From Trichostrongylus colubriformis (Eukaryota; Nematoda; Chromadorea; Rhabditida; Trichostrongylidae), in NCBI GenBank assembly GCA_963978905.1, contig OZ022256.1, forward strand, positions 35,450,001-35,514,000: a stretch of 64,000 nt of DNA, in the 5' to 3' direction. Below are positions 12,253-23,373 of the stretch, piece after piece. The position numbers were made by a program, and so were the translations under genes. The notes beneath the pieces were generated by a model. That model was not told where the DNA came from. It saw nothing but the letters and a program-made list of their open reading frames with translations, and did not search any database. Position 1 is the stretch's first letter. Each line of letters begins with the position of its first letter.

Positions 12253-12320
12253 AGATCAGAAATAGAAACTCTATAAACAGAACAACTCATTTGAATTCCC
12301 GCCGCAACATTTGAACAGCC
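12253..12320. repeat. Partner of the inverted repeat at 11598-11668
   Basis: ATCAGAAATAGAAACTC ... CGCAACATTTGAACAGCCGT; see 11598-11668. Confidence 0.6.
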
Positions 12321-13332
12321 GTCAGCGCCCAGAGCGCGGTTCAAATTTTCGCGCCCTACGTTGATTTTCTGCATGCTGTAAGCTCTTCGCCACGTGACTC
12401 TCCAGCGTCCAAGCCCAATCGAACCTTCCACCTTGTAGGCCGTCGTCTTGTGGAGTTCTATCTTGATTGAATTCTTGTATGTATATGCACACAAAACTTT
12501 GCGTGTGGCTCTTATTAACGCGGTTTGTGGTGTGCCACGCGATGCATTGCACTAGGAGCGACCTGTGCAGTAAGGTGAAGCGACCACGTGTACCGCACCC
12601 TGTAAAGGTCAAACGGCTTCGGGAACTGACTCCTTCGGCGCCTCCACCTCGCAGTTTCACACCGCGCCAAATTTCTTCTTAACTATACAAACCTCTCTTT
12701 CAACGAAGATAAAGAGTCCTGCTTGAATGTGGAGGGGAAGATGTGCAATAAGAGAGAGTGCGTGCACAGATGAGAGATCAGACGCCAATATAATCATCTC
12801 ACCTATCAACATGCAAAGAATGTCACAATGTCACTATGTGGAAAAGGCCCAAGCGCCCTCATCTCTAGCTTTCGAGCGCCTTCTTCGATCACGCTAACGA
12901 CCCATCTCAGCAAAACTTGGATTATGTCTCCACTCCAAGCCTGAAGGGCCAATCACTGCTTGAAGGCATCTGGTTTGGCAATTCCTGCTGCTATGAAAAT
13001 GCGATGGGTTCATTTTTAAAAAAGTCAAGCATGAGAGGTTTGCCTTTCCCATTATAAGCCGTTACCGAGCCTGCCTTACGGTAAGAATTGCAAAATACGA
13101 CCCGCTTGCAATTACAGTTTTTTATGGAAGCCATGACTGCCTATTAGAGGCAGTCATTCATCATTCGATCAGGGCCTGCCTATGTGCCCCATGGGGAATG
13201 CTGTCATCCCGGAAAAGCTTTACTGCTTGTGAGAGAATCTCATGATCAGCTGTGCGGCTATGGCCCGCCCACGGAGTCACACATGCGACATCGATTTTGT
13301 CGACGAGAGGCGTTCGTCCCGTTTTCGTCAGA
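12321..13332. other. No gene seen
   Basis: GC-rich near 12320-12420, then mixed sequence; a minus frame of 112 codons (12660-12322) overlaps the end of the inverted repeat and is not supported. Confidence 0.45.
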
Positions 13333-13704
13333 ATGCTTCTGAATCTTCTCTTTCTCACGATAATATCCTCTGCTACATCATTTTCTCCCTACGGACCCGT
13401 AAATGCTTCTATATTTGTCGTGACATCTAAAGCCTTCTGGAGTCAAGTAATTGCTCAAAATTATTTAAACCTCGATTGTTTTTCCTATAGTTTTGCTATG
13501 TATTAGATTTGATCCTGAACATTCGATCCTTCGTGAGTCAAAACCTTTCTGAAAATTTTGTTTTTTGGATTTTATGTATTTGGAGCTCTGGGTGTGCTTT
13601 TATAGCCCAAGGCGACGAATCAGAACATGGACACCCCTCACTGCTTCTTTCACATTGGATCATCGCTGCTTTGCTCGAAGTTGATCGTCCACTTCGAAGT
13701 TTAG
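13333..13704 (+). CDS. Small secreted protein, three exons
   Basis: The ATG at 13333 stands 1 nt after GTTTTCGTCAG, a likely trans-splice acceptor. Exons 13333-13446, 13491-13532 and 13606-13704 join in phase 0 across introns of 44 and 73 bp to give 84 residues. The N-terminus MLLNLLFLTIISSATSFS is a good signal peptide. The mature part (NASIFVVTSKAFWSQ / FCYVLDLILN / PKATNQN...) has two cysteine-bearing segments but no family I recognise. Exon three is also open in another frame, so the C-terminus is uncertain. Confidence 0.42.
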
Positions 13705-14136
13705 TCATTTACCTCTCACCATAGTAGGCTATCCCTCGATATCCTTGTAACTTGATTATTAGTTCTTTTCAATTGCTCTTTCCTATAATTTCTGCTTTTC
13801 CCATGGATATTCGAGTCCAAGAGCTTCTAGGCCATATGAGTTGGAAGAACTCGAGCATGAACTGTTTCTCATGACAGAAGACCTCCGGGTCATGTGCCTC
13901 TACCCTGGAAGGTTACCTAATACAGCCCGGTAAAAGATGCGGAAAGCATGCACAACATCAGGCTGTTCCGCATGCAGGAATCGTCGCCAGATACGCTTTG
14001 AATGCTTATTCTACTGCGAATTCGGCTACATCGATGAAGCGACCGTTGTGTCCTTGTCCGTTCAATGATAAGACTAAAAACCCGTTCTTAAGGTATCTTA
14101 CCTAAGAGATTTCTTCTTGAAGGTATACTGGATTAA

Positions 14137-14616
14137 TTATAGTAGTCGATTTAGCTCCTTGGGGCTGTGGATTCGCGGGTGACTATTCCGGGCGCCACCA
14201 TTTTTGCGCCGCAACACTGCGCCCATACCCACCCGAACCCACGCTGGCCGCGCCCACCGGAGTTCCTCTCTGGCCGGCTGAACTGTAGGGGCGTGGTTAG
14301 CGGAAGTATGTAGCGCCGTGGCGGCGTTTGGTGGCGGCGCAGAAAACGTGCATCCTAAATAACTACACAAGTATTTCTTGCCCCGAAAGGTAATAATGTT
14401 GATGCGATTATCACGAAGTCTGCGGTCAAAGTTATTTTCGACCTCAGTGAGACTTCTCATTTTCACTATCAGTTCTGAGTTGTTTACCAACTCGTCCCAT
14501 TTCACAAGGCGAATTTGAAATCGGCCATCTGTTGGTTTAGTTTGATGAGCGGTGTCGCGGTTTGTCGACAGCAATGATGCTTTTGTGAGTTTCTTTGCCG
14601 TATTGACATCGCGGGG
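14137..14616 (-). CDS. Hypothetical open frame, 160 codons
   Basis: A long frame without an early ATG (first Met at about residue 54). The first half (FQIRLVKWDELVNNSELIVK, RRLRDNRINIITFRGKK) looks coding; the second half is GC-rich (ALHTSANHAPTVQPAREE) and may be repeat sequence. Could be an exon or part of a decayed element. Confidence 0.25.
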   Translation of the reverse strand, partial: PRDVNTAKKLTKASLLSTNRDTAHQTKPTDGRFQIRLVKWDELVNNSELIVKMRSLTEVENNFDRRLRDNRINIITFRGKKYLCSYLGCTFSAPPPNAATALHTSANHAPTVQPAREELRWARPAWVRVGMGAVLRRKNGGARNSHPRIHSPKELNRLL

Positions 14617-14619
14617 CAC

Positions 14620-16149
14620 TTATGTGCACCTGGCGCTCAACGACAGGACGGGCAAACGTTCATTGATGCTGGTTTTCGGAACTCATTCAAATCGCAAACA
14701 CGAACGCATCCGGGGATCCTAGAATTTCTTATTCAGCGACAACATATTATCATTACAGCTGCATTGAAATGAAGATGACTGCACTGATGTTTCTCACAGA
14801 AAGCTGTCGAGGGCACGAAAACCAGGGTACAACGTGGGTGCGGAAACCCTCAGCGGGGGATTATTTTGGTTTGACCTCGTCATAAAAGGCGATATCGATC
14901 AAATCCACTGGAAAAAGTGTCGGTCTTAAAAGACGATCATAGAGGGAACAAGGTCGTCTGTACATTTTCCTTACACTACGCTGAACCATACCGGATTCAA
15001 ACTCTTGCGGACGAAATGTTCAATCTTCCTCTCTTCTTTGCTACACTCACTGTTTGCTCCTCTTTGGTCACTCTTCCACCATTAGGCAGTATGACGAATG
15101 TTTCACAGAAAGTGCCAAATCGGGAGGTTGTTCGAGCTGCATCAGTTTCACTTACCCACTATAAGCTTTACTTAAATATACCTAGTGATATGTTCATTGC
15201 GTTCATTTTACCGTGTGCTGGCTTCCTTTTATCCCGTGTAGTCGAGTGTTAGAACAAAGGATCAAAAGTCAAAACCACTGAATTCCCTGCCGTGAGTATG
15301 CTACGAATGGCTAACTCATGATACCACTGATATCTACAAGGTGCGATATCCTGTCGACGGCCAGATGCGCGGCCACGATTATCTTGCTCGATTCTTCAGA
15401 TCGATGTGATTTCGCTGACATGGCACATGATTGAAGCTGTATCAGTGCTGAACGTTAAAAAATTGCCCTGCATGTAGTCATTACTCATTCCAAAACGCCC
15501 TCATGAATGTCTTCTTCGGTGGGGTCGAAATTCTCTGCTGTATATGGGCTCCAAATTCAGTGAGTGTCGCCATAAAACAAGTAACAGAGATGACCAAAAA
15601 CAAGAGAAGTGAGACCTCAATTCACCTTCTTTGTTCGCGCCGGGCGTGTTTTTCTGCGCGTGCATCACTGTACGTATCGATTGGGGCCACGCTCATAATC
15701 CGCGTTATGATCGCTTAGTAAAGAAGCTCCCGAGGGACCTATTTGTCATTCGCGTGAAACACGGCTCAAATCCAACATGCTTCAAACACCGTCTTCTTGG
15801 ACACCTAGCGTCGAACGGTTACATGCTCATACATCGCTGTCGAGAAGTGTAAGATTTTTCGCATTGGAGGGTTGTGACTTCATGAATAGAAGGAACGCCA
15901 GTGCAGCGGTGGTCATATATATTGAATATCATGGAAACTAGCAAATGTTCTTGAGACTTATTCCAACAGTCTGGCATCTGCTTGCGCACGACACATCCGC
16001 CGTGTATTTGGACGCATGGTGGCCAATACACACAATGGGTTGAGGAAGCCAGATGAGTCATTGTTGGATTGGATAGCCACGTATAATGCCAAAACCGGAG
16101 GTATGGTGGGTTTGATTGCCTCAGGCAAATATGGATCTCAAACATACGT
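14620..16149. other. Intergenic, no supported gene
   Basis: 15640-15852 (+) has a frame with WGHAHNPRYDRLVKKLPRDL that reads coding-like but has no decided ends. Two frames at 15819-16145 are probably shadows. Confidence 0.45.
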
Positions 16150-16215
16150 CACGCTGTCTTATTATAATAAATGAAAAATAAATGTTAGTACAATTTCAAT
16201 TGTTAAGGAGTGTTA

Positions 16216-16296
16216 AATGGTTCGTTTCGCCTCAAACCCTCAGACGAACCATTGTCCACACCAACCCCTGAGGCTCCTCAGTGAGGGGGGTTGGTG
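16216..16296 (-). terminator. Two adjacent perfect 10-bp hairpins beyond the RT gene
   Basis: First hairpin: AATGGTTCGT (16216-16225) pairs perfectly with ACGAACCATT (16244-16253), loop 18 nt. Second: CACCAACCCC (16259-16268) pairs with GGGGTTGGTG (16287-16296), and inside it CTGAG/CTCAG can pair as well. They are only 5 nt apart and lie about 400 nt past the stop codon of the minus-strand RT. A role as 3' UTR recognition structure for the RT is inference; no protein-binding site is identified. Labelled terminator only for lack of a better type. Confidence 0.5.
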
Positions 16297-16692
16297 AACA
16301 AACAAATGTGTGAGAAGGTCTGAGTCTGATTAAACGAAAGGATAGAAAAAAGTTAGAAGTGAGAGAAACAAAATGTGAGAAAGGATTGAAAGATGTTAAA
16401 ACAAAAGAATGAGAAGGAAATTAGTCACAACAAAGAAACAAGATGAGAAGAAAATTAGTTAGAATGAAAAAAGAGAGAAAATAGGCCCAGAGTTTGAAAT
16501 TACTAGGTTTGATACTCAGCTAAGTCCGGTCAGATAAATGGCGGTGGGGCAGCGAAACATAGAAGGGAAGCAAGTAGAATGCAATATGTGGCGAGAAGAT
16601 AAAGGATAAATAGTGATTAAACATGATTAGTATCTTAGTAACTTAGGTGAGATTAACTAGGAACTTAAATACAAGAAAGGAATTATACATTA

Positions 16693-18000
16693 CTAATATT
16701 CATTGAAACAACAAATGAACTTTTTAATAAAATTAACAATGCTTTCCAAATTGCTAGTTATAGAGAATTTGTAACATATGTGCTTTTTAATACATAAACA
16801 CTTTATAATATTAGCCATGACAAAATCCTTAGAATATCCATTACTTTTCAGTGTTACAACCATTTCATTGATTTTCTTCAGAAAGGTTTCAATGTTGGAA
16901 CATGTATTTGCAATTCTTAAAGTTTCTGTATAAATTACGGAGCCCTTGATTGTTTTGGATATATTAGTGCTACTATGCGGAAATCTTAAGACCTTGAAAT
17001 CAAAATCATCTGTTTTATTGTATAGTGTGGTTACAATTCTCCCATTAACTATATCTATTTTAAGATCTAGGTAGTTACTGCTAAGTTCCGTTTTATTAGT
17101 CTTTTTTAATTCCAGAATATTATTATACACTATATTTAATCTGGCTTCCACTTCCGCTTCTGCTTGGTTATGTATGACAAGGAGATCATCCATATATCGA
17201 TAAGGAATAAATAAATTTATTAATCCACTACGTTGTTGTCTAGCATAATTGTATTCTATTATAGATAATGTTAGATCTGCTAACAAAGGACTAAAGTTTC
17301 CCCCTTGAGGTACACCTTTTTTCTGCTTATATATGTTACCGGAAAATATACAAAAGCTATTATTCAACAAATAATCAATGAGATAAAGTAAGTCATTAAT
17401 GTTGTACAGTCTGTAGTTGCTTTTGACAACCCTACCATCCGTGTAAAATACATGAAATCCGTTTGTAGCTACCATAGACTTGTTAGCGTTTTTAAAGCAT
17501 ATTTTCATAAGCTCTTTCATATTACAAAGAATAAGTTTATGTTCCAAATTAGTGAACATGTCAGTGAAGTCTGCTGTGTAGATTTTTAAATTACTATGTT
17601 GGATGTTATTAAGCTCATAACTAATATTAGTGTTATTAATCGACCAGTACATTTTAATCAAACTACTACGATTTTGAATTACCCCAATGTAATTTATAAA
17701 ATGTTTTTTAAAGTGTGCAAAAATGCTATGTAGTTCTTGCGCCAATGGTTTTAAACTGCTGTTATGGGCTCCAGTGATAAACCTAAATTTTATTGGGTTT
17801 TTATGAAGTTTAGGTAAAGCATATATGATGGGTAAATCAGCGTTTATTTCAACTTTTAGATTATTACGTACACATAAGAACTTATGTTTAAGTATAACAG
17901 GGTACTTACTAACGTTATGTGTGATTTCATAAGTGTTGTTTGTACTGTAGTGAATATAAGTTTCATTATTTAAATCATAAGTAATGCCCATTTCTTTCAT
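16693..18000 (-). CDS. Penelope-like reverse transcriptase without visible endonuclease
   Basis: An intronless 435-residue ORF encodes an RNA-directed DNA polymerase. Seen in order: ALPKLHKNP (61-69) and KFRFI (71-75), the N-terminal signature of Penelope-like and telomerase-related RTs; motif A TADFTDMFTNL (142-152, catalytic Asp 144); motif B KKGVPQGGNFSPLLADL (227-243); motif C YMDD (269-272, catalytic Asp pair); YLDLKI (310-315) and DDFDFKVLRFPHSS (331-344). It resembles a group of invertebrate Penelope-like RTs rather than LTR or LINE enzymes. No GIY-YIG endonuclease follows: the 540 nt downstream are pyrimidine-rich on this strand and non-coding. An in-frame stop lies 8 codons upstream of the ATG, so either this is the full protein or the 5' part was lost. 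Base composition is far more A+T-rich than the flanks, consistent with a recent or foreign arrival. The catalytic residues are intact, so it may be functional. Family placement is from memory of motifs, not a search. Confidence 0.8.
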   Translation of the reverse strand: MKEMGITYDLNNETYIHYSTNNTYEITHNVSKYPVILKHKFLCVRNNLKVEINADLPIIYALPKLHKNPIKFRFITGAHNSSLKPLAQELHSIFAHFKKHFINYIGVIQNRSSLIKMYWSINNTNISYELNNIQHSNLKIYTADFTDMFTNLEHKLILCNMKELMKICFKNANKSMVATNGFHVFYTDGRVVKSNYRLYNINDLLYLIDYLLNNSFCIFSGNIYKQKKGVPQGGNFSPLLADLTLSIIEYNYARQQRSGLINLFIPYRYMDDLLVIHNQAEAEVEARLNIVYNNILELKKTNKTELSSNYLDLKIDIVNGRIVTTLYNKTDDFDFKVLRFPHSSTNISKTIKGSVIYTETLRIANTCSNIETFLKKINEMVVTLKSNGYSKDFVMANIIKCLCIKKHICYKFSITSNLESIVNFIKKFICCFNEY

Positions 18001-18128
18001 TAGACTAAGTATTTTATTTATTTAGTATTTATTTATATTATTTATTTATTATAAGTCATTCCTCTATCTACGAGACATACTAGGGTAAACTGGGTAAATC
18101 AGTATCTAGGTAGCATAAACGTCCCCTC

Positions 18129-18148
18129 AATTCAAATTAATTTGAATT
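18129..18148. repeat. 20-bp perfect AT palindrome
   Basis: AATTCAAATTAATTTGAATT reads the same on both strands. It lies at the outer 5' side of the AT-rich RT insertion and may mark its border; no function is known. Confidence 0.5.
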
Positions 18149-18334
18149 CAGAGCGAAAGCAGTGGTTTTGTTAGCCGTTGCTCATCGTGAGCTGCATATT
18201 TTATGGGTGGCCGCTTTGAATTGTTGCTGCATGACCGCACGCATTGCTGCAGGCTTTGGCATCATTCTTTGGACCCTGCCGTGTCTTCCGCAAAAAAAAA
18301 CAATGGTAGCAGAGCTGTCTCTTTGGCATTCCTC

Positions 18335-18414
18335 GCAACAAAAAGATCCTGTACAATTAGGTAACCTCGCGCACACGCGCGAGGTTACCTAATTGTACAG
18401 GATCTTTTTGTTGC
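18335..18414. repeat. Perfect 37-bp inverted repeat with 6-nt loop
   Basis: Arm 18335-18371 (begins GCAACAAAAAGATCC, ends CTCGCG) is the exact reverse complement of 18378-18414, separated by CACACG. There is no mismatch in 37 bp. It could be a very young hairpin MITE, or an inverted duplication or assembly fold-back, because nothing similar was seen elsewhere in the window. It lies about 200 bp outside the RT-bearing insertion. Confidence 0.9.
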
Positions 18415-19581
18415 GGTTCATTCACGTAGTTTACCGAGCTGATATTCATTTTGTCAAGGGAGGAATTCTCTACAGCTCCCTACTGTGAGCAGCTGAGATG
18501 AGTCGAGAAAATTTTTGATCTCGAGTATAAGCATAAGGCTGCTCGGTCGACGCTTTCGAACAATATTGAAATTGAGAGGTCTGCTTCAATAGCGGTTGTC
18601 AATCGATAATCACTGCATTCGAAATTACTGCCCCTTTCCAACCCAATATAAGCCCCTTTTGAGGGCTTCTTAACCCATGTTAGACCTTGCCTGGAACACT
18701 GGTTATTTGCACGCATCTTTGTGATTGCTGGTCGTCTTTGGAAGAAAGGCACTCGTATTTGGTGTACAGGTTGAATACACGCATTACTTGCCCAGCAGCA
18801 GGGGACAGTTACTACGATGATCCAGATGTTCAGGAATGACCTCTTTCAAGTAGACGCTATATAATACTATTTGGAACAATGCAAGGCACGCTCAAAGCTA
18901 CTGAATGCTTCTCTCGGAGGTTTTGTCAAATAAGCGAGCGAACATATCATGCGTCGCGTTCATTCACCACACATCACAGACGTACCTTACTTCTACCGAT
19001 AGCATCGTGATACAGCGCGCCTCATAGTAGCAGGTGGACTGCGAAAACCTAAAAATTGGGAAAGGTCGTCATTTCCTGTGTTTTTGTCGCTTTTATCGGA
19101 TTTTTTTTTGTGGGTCGCTACCGCTGTACTTATCACATCTACTTCTATTTTCAGTGGGCCAGCAAGTAATTGTTCCTGTTGCCTTCGAAGGTGGTATGCA
19201 TGGCGCATTTTTAGAGTAACCTGATTCTCCACCCTTTCATTAACTGCGAGATCTCCTAATCGCTATTTTCTTTTAGCGACTTTCTTCAAAGGTCTATCGA
19301 TTTATTATCGGTTCATTCCACTTACACGTTTTGAAGTGTCTTTTGATTTGACTTTTCTCGTCTCCTTCTCCTAGGATGTATGAGGTACTTGATGTTTTGT
19401 GGATGCAGTCGACCACATATATTTAATCGAACAAGTACGCCTACAACCACTTGAGGTTGACTACCTGAGGATGAAAAAGTTGCGCGTTGCGCGCGTGGAC
19501 GAGTTTTTGCTTTCCTGTTTACCGCGGCTGTCCTTCACTCGCGTACTCCTTCGATTGCAGCACAGTTCATCACGGGTGTAT

Positions 19582-19727
19582 GTCGTTTGGCGCGGCCCTT
19601 GCAGCTAATTTGCCAATGGGGCGCATGGGCCGTCTGGACTCTCCCAGATTTACCTAAGCCTTTTTAGGGGAGGAGCTTTGGCAGTGCCCCATTGGCAAAT
19701 TAGCTCCAAGGGGCCGCGCCAAACGAC
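19582..19727. repeat. Foldback repeat with about 41-bp arms
   Basis: 19582-19622 and 19686-19727 (ends GTCGTTTGGCGCGGCCC) are reverse complements with one mismatch and one indel. The 63-bp loop has no coding sense. Confidence 0.85.
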
Positions 19728-21102
19728 CGTCTCCCTTCATCACTCCTCTGCTCCTTTATATTCTGAATTTCATATATCGCTTCAGGGAAATCGCCATTTG
19801 CCCTGCAAGGACCCAAGTCTTCACAGTCGAGATTCTGCTTTTCAGCAGTGTTACTGGCTCTATTGCTAACAACTGACTCAACCCACATCATTCGGCCTAC
19901 ACGCCAGTCAGTAATTTGGTTTAATCTTCCGCTACATTGCGCCTCTGTTTGACTAGGTGAGGCGCTCGCTCTGTCCAGCTGTTCCTAGTGGAGGAAACAG
20001 CGACTTTTCATCTCAGTGGGGCCATTGTTTCAAAAGTGATCCTTATACTGTGAATTTTTCAGTTCGTGGACATGGGGACATTTCAAGGCAATACACCTCA
20101 AACCCACTGCTCAGCACAAACGAAACCTAATCATAGCGGTACGTAAGAAGGTGCTCTTAGCCAGGGATGTGAATTCGCCTAAGCATAGGAAGAGAAAGCA
20201 CTCTAGGGTGGACAACTCTCTCAAATAGTCTGCTCCTCCATTGTCCCCATATGCAAATAGCACCATCTTGAGTTGCTAGGACGTAGCCGTGACCATGTAT
20301 TTTACGGTAATTCAATCATAGTGGATTGTCGTTGCGCTAATTCTTTTTACTGGCGTCAAGGTTAGGAATAATCATGAAATTCGTAACTACTCTGGAGCAA
20401 GTTCAGTGCTTATGTCTCACACAAAATGCAAAGTCGGCGCCATTCATCGGTAGTCAAGGCCACTATAGACGGAGCCGTTCCCAATGGTGAATGCAAAGTT
20501 GAGTGGCTTTGTTTAGAGCCGCCTAGGCTGTGAATGGACCTTTTGGGTGAATCACTGCAAATGAAGCTTTCAGCTTTTTGATTATGTGCCCTCGATTTCT
20601 GAGCAGCTCCATGCGCAGCATTTACCGATGACGCTATGTCCGTGCGCTTTTTCTTACCGTTTGAAAACACGACATCAGTTCAGATAGGGCGGTTCCAGAG
20701 ACACATAAGCATACTATGTGACTGGTCCTGCAGCATCGCAGACACAATTAAGGCTCCTTTGACGCATCAAAGGCCACACAATTGGTGAGTGGGCGCCATA
20801 CAGCCCATGACTCACTCCACTCAAGGATTCGAATGCTGTGATGTGTCCTTGAATTCGCAAAATCCATGGTCACTATTCGTTTCGTTCACGTTTCCATTCA
20901 CAATTGTCCGCGTGGAGAACAAACAAATCGGCGTTTTTGTTTTTGTCCGCATGGGCGATGACACGACGACGTCTAGTGGTCTCGTCGGCGCATTCTTTTT
21001 TCTTCTCATACTTCAATTAATTACGCTCCGGAGTACACCAGGCACTGTCCTGCTCAGTAAGACGCTTGTGCTGTGCCTCTGAGATTGTTATGAAGTTTAT
21101 TC

Positions 21103-21137
21103 GGCTAACGCTTCGGCAAATGGCCTTCTTCAGAGCC
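21103..21137 (-). ncRNA. Hammerhead-ribozyme-like motif, intact core
   Basis: On the minus strand: GGCT (21137-21134), CTGAAGA (133-127, matches CTGANGA exactly), A, GGC-CATTT-GCC as stem II (125-115), GAAGCGTT (114-107), AGCC (106-103), then GAATAAAC with a poly(A) signal. Same architecture as the motif at 56.5 kb with different bases in the stems, i.e. covariation. GAAG instead of GAAA after stem II is a weakness. Confidence 0.4.
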
Positions 21138-22362
21138 TGTGGAGCCGAAACATATCAGTGATACAGAACGTCGGCCGCCCTCTTCCAAATTACGAAAGGA
21201 AAGTAAGGATGAGTCAATTCTATGGAACATAGTGAGCCCGCCGACCTTATGAAAATGCGGCGCTATAGTTTGGCACCTTGAGCTAGGATTTTGACGGTGG
21301 TGTTTATATGTGTATTTCAAAAGCCAGCGAGGTTGGGCCAGGTTACTTATGGGAACCCCAGAGATAATCTACTAAAAACTATACTAACGGTTATCGACCC
21401 ATGCTCATTGCCGCCCTTCGCCCTCCTTTCATTGATTTTTGGTTTAAAACCGAACCCCGCGGGCCTCGTCGTCATTGGTTTTAGGATTCCAACATCCGAT
21501 CCCTGGGTGCGGCGCCCCTGCGGGGGTTCGATAGCATAGTTCAAAGGCCGCACAAGTTTGCGAACGGTGCCACTTCTCTAGCAATCGCCACGCGTTCCTC
21601 TTTCTCATTCGTCGTTCAATCTCGGAGGCTCAGCAAAAGCGTCTTACTGATCATGTTCGAAATGCTGAGATCAGTGGAGATTCAGACATGGAGTTTATCA
21701 AAACTGTCTTAGTCATTGATGACCTAGAAATCATCGCGACGTGATTTTATCACAGTTCCCTGATATCTCGAAAAAGTATTTGCAGGGGATGTTGGATGTA
21801 TTGGATGTATATCGGATGTCCGATCAGCCACTGAAGAAGGTGAACTCATGGTATAAGAGGCAGCTCGCTATGAGGTCTCCCTTTTTCAGTGGCCTCTATT
21901 TTTCTACGATCACATTCTTTTGAAAGCACCATTAGTCGAAAAACATACATTCTCCGTTGTTTTTAATCGAATGACTGCCATCTGCTGCGGTCTATCGTTG
22001 ATGATCCGATAAATGCACTCATTCAGCACAGGAGGAAGTTTTTTGGAGTTTTTTCACGGAAGTTTTCCATTGTGCAGGTGGCTCATCGTTCAACTATCTT
22101 ATCGCGAGTGTACATATGTGTAGCGAACTCATTGTGGAGATCGTGAGGCCATCGGCATTGTAGGCGCGGCTTCGAGACTTTCCAAATTTGTATGATAGCT
22201 ACATTCCCAGATGCTATGGCGGTTAGTTTGCTTGGCGTGCGCCCTATTTTTGTCCTAACGTCAAGGAGGAGAGGAACTCTTCACTCGCCCACTAAAATTT
22301 GCGCAAACATGCATATACGATTGAATGTGTAAATAGGCCAACAGCTACCTATTAGACCTCGG

Positions 22363-22520
22363 TCATGCTAAGCGCCGGCAGGGCGTGGCTAGTTCACAGG
22401 CAGCGAGGGAGAGTGGCACGGGGGAGGTGCAGAGATGACGCAGGAAACGAGGTAGGGTGGCATAGGCGGAGACGCACAGACACGCAGCCACGCGCTGCCG
22501 CCGGCACGGCAGAGAATGAC
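22363..22520 (+). repeat. Single-arm copy of the 60.6-kb foldback family
   Basis: Shares GGAGACGCACAGACACGCAGCCACGC and the CAGGGCGTGG/GAGGGAGAGTGGCACGG order with the right arm at 60790-60920. Confidence 0.7.
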
Positions 22521-23130
22521 CGCTGCCATAGGTGCCTATCGAGCTCCTCCCCCCATTGCAATAGCTCCCATGTTTAGTATATATCACCTAGGATTCTTTC
22601 TTACTGGTCGATTAGTCTTCAAATTTTTTTTAGCTTCTTATCACAGCTACTTAATAAAAGCTTCTGGATTTTTTTGGAATTTTAAAAATGTCTGATTAAG
22701 TTGAGCCCCTGCCTGCTTGTAAACTATTATTAAGAAGATGAGGAAGTACACTACCATGGCGTTTGACGATGTTCTTCAACATTTTTATGGGCGGAGACTT
22801 CAAAATTGCTTTGTATCGCGCGCTACGCGCTGTGCGATTTATTGGCTCATGGCCCAGAAGTGGAAACGCATATTTTCCCCCGGCGCAGCATCCCTGTAGC
22901 AAGTATACTTATTTTTCTCGTTATCTTCTAGTCATTAATTTTTCGGTGGGAAATCGACATGATCAATCAACTTGTCCAGAGTTAGCTCCTACAGAGTGGT
23001 ACCACAGGCTTGCTATAACCCCACCGCTGCATTCGCAATCATTTTCTGTATTTATCTCAGATTCAGGGAAAGGAGCTGGTTCTCATCGTTCGAAGAAATA
23101 GTGTAATTTACTTACAGACCCGACACTTGA

Positions 23131-23373
23131 CTATATTAATGTGAGAAACAGCAGAGGTAAACGCTGCGGATTTTCAGTCAGAGAATCTCCATCATCATTT
23201 GAAGCACTGCTTCTCTTTAAACGCTGCTTTATATGAAACTGGTCCTTCCTTCTAGAACCCTTTTCAAAGGCTTTGGAAGCGGTGATGAGAAAAAGTAAAA
23301 CGGGGAGAAATCTTCGTCTCAGAACGAATTTTAGAGGCTGGGAGACGAAGCCACAGGCTAACATAATTGTCAT
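23131..23373 (-). CDS. Possible signal-peptide exon
   Basis: 80 codons with ATG; residues about 22-35 RRRFLPVLLFLITASKAF form a signal-like core, followed by a dibasic-rich segment (KGSRRKDQFHIKQRLKRSS). Could be the first exon of a secreted peptide precursor. Downstream exons were not found. Confidence 0.27.
   Translation of the reverse strand: MTIMLACGFVSQPLKFVLRRRFLPVLLFLITASKAFEKGSRRKDQFHIKQRLKRSSASNDDGDSLTENPQRLPLLFLTLI

Larger units (their letters stand above)
16150..18150 (-). mobile_element. AT-rich retroelement insertion carrying the Penelope-like RT
   Basis: The stretch is markedly A+T-rich compared with either flank and is occupied by the RT gene, a purine-rich (+) / pyrimidine-rich (-) 3' tract of repeated AGAAN/GAGAAG units at 16300-16490, and two hairpins at 16216-16296. 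The 5' side (18001-18060) is a run of ATTT/ATTTATT units, and a 20-bp perfect AT palindrome lies at 18129-18148. No long terminal repeats or target duplications could be identified by eye, so the limits are approximate. Confidence 0.55.
18415..22362. other. Intergenic, repeats and one candidate exon
   Basis: Besides the foldback at 19582 and the hammerhead-like motif at 21103, one candidate exon is 21773-21841 (+), acceptor TTTATCACAG, FPDISKKYLQGMLDVLDVYR, donor GTGAAC. No gene model could be closed. Confidence 0.45.
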
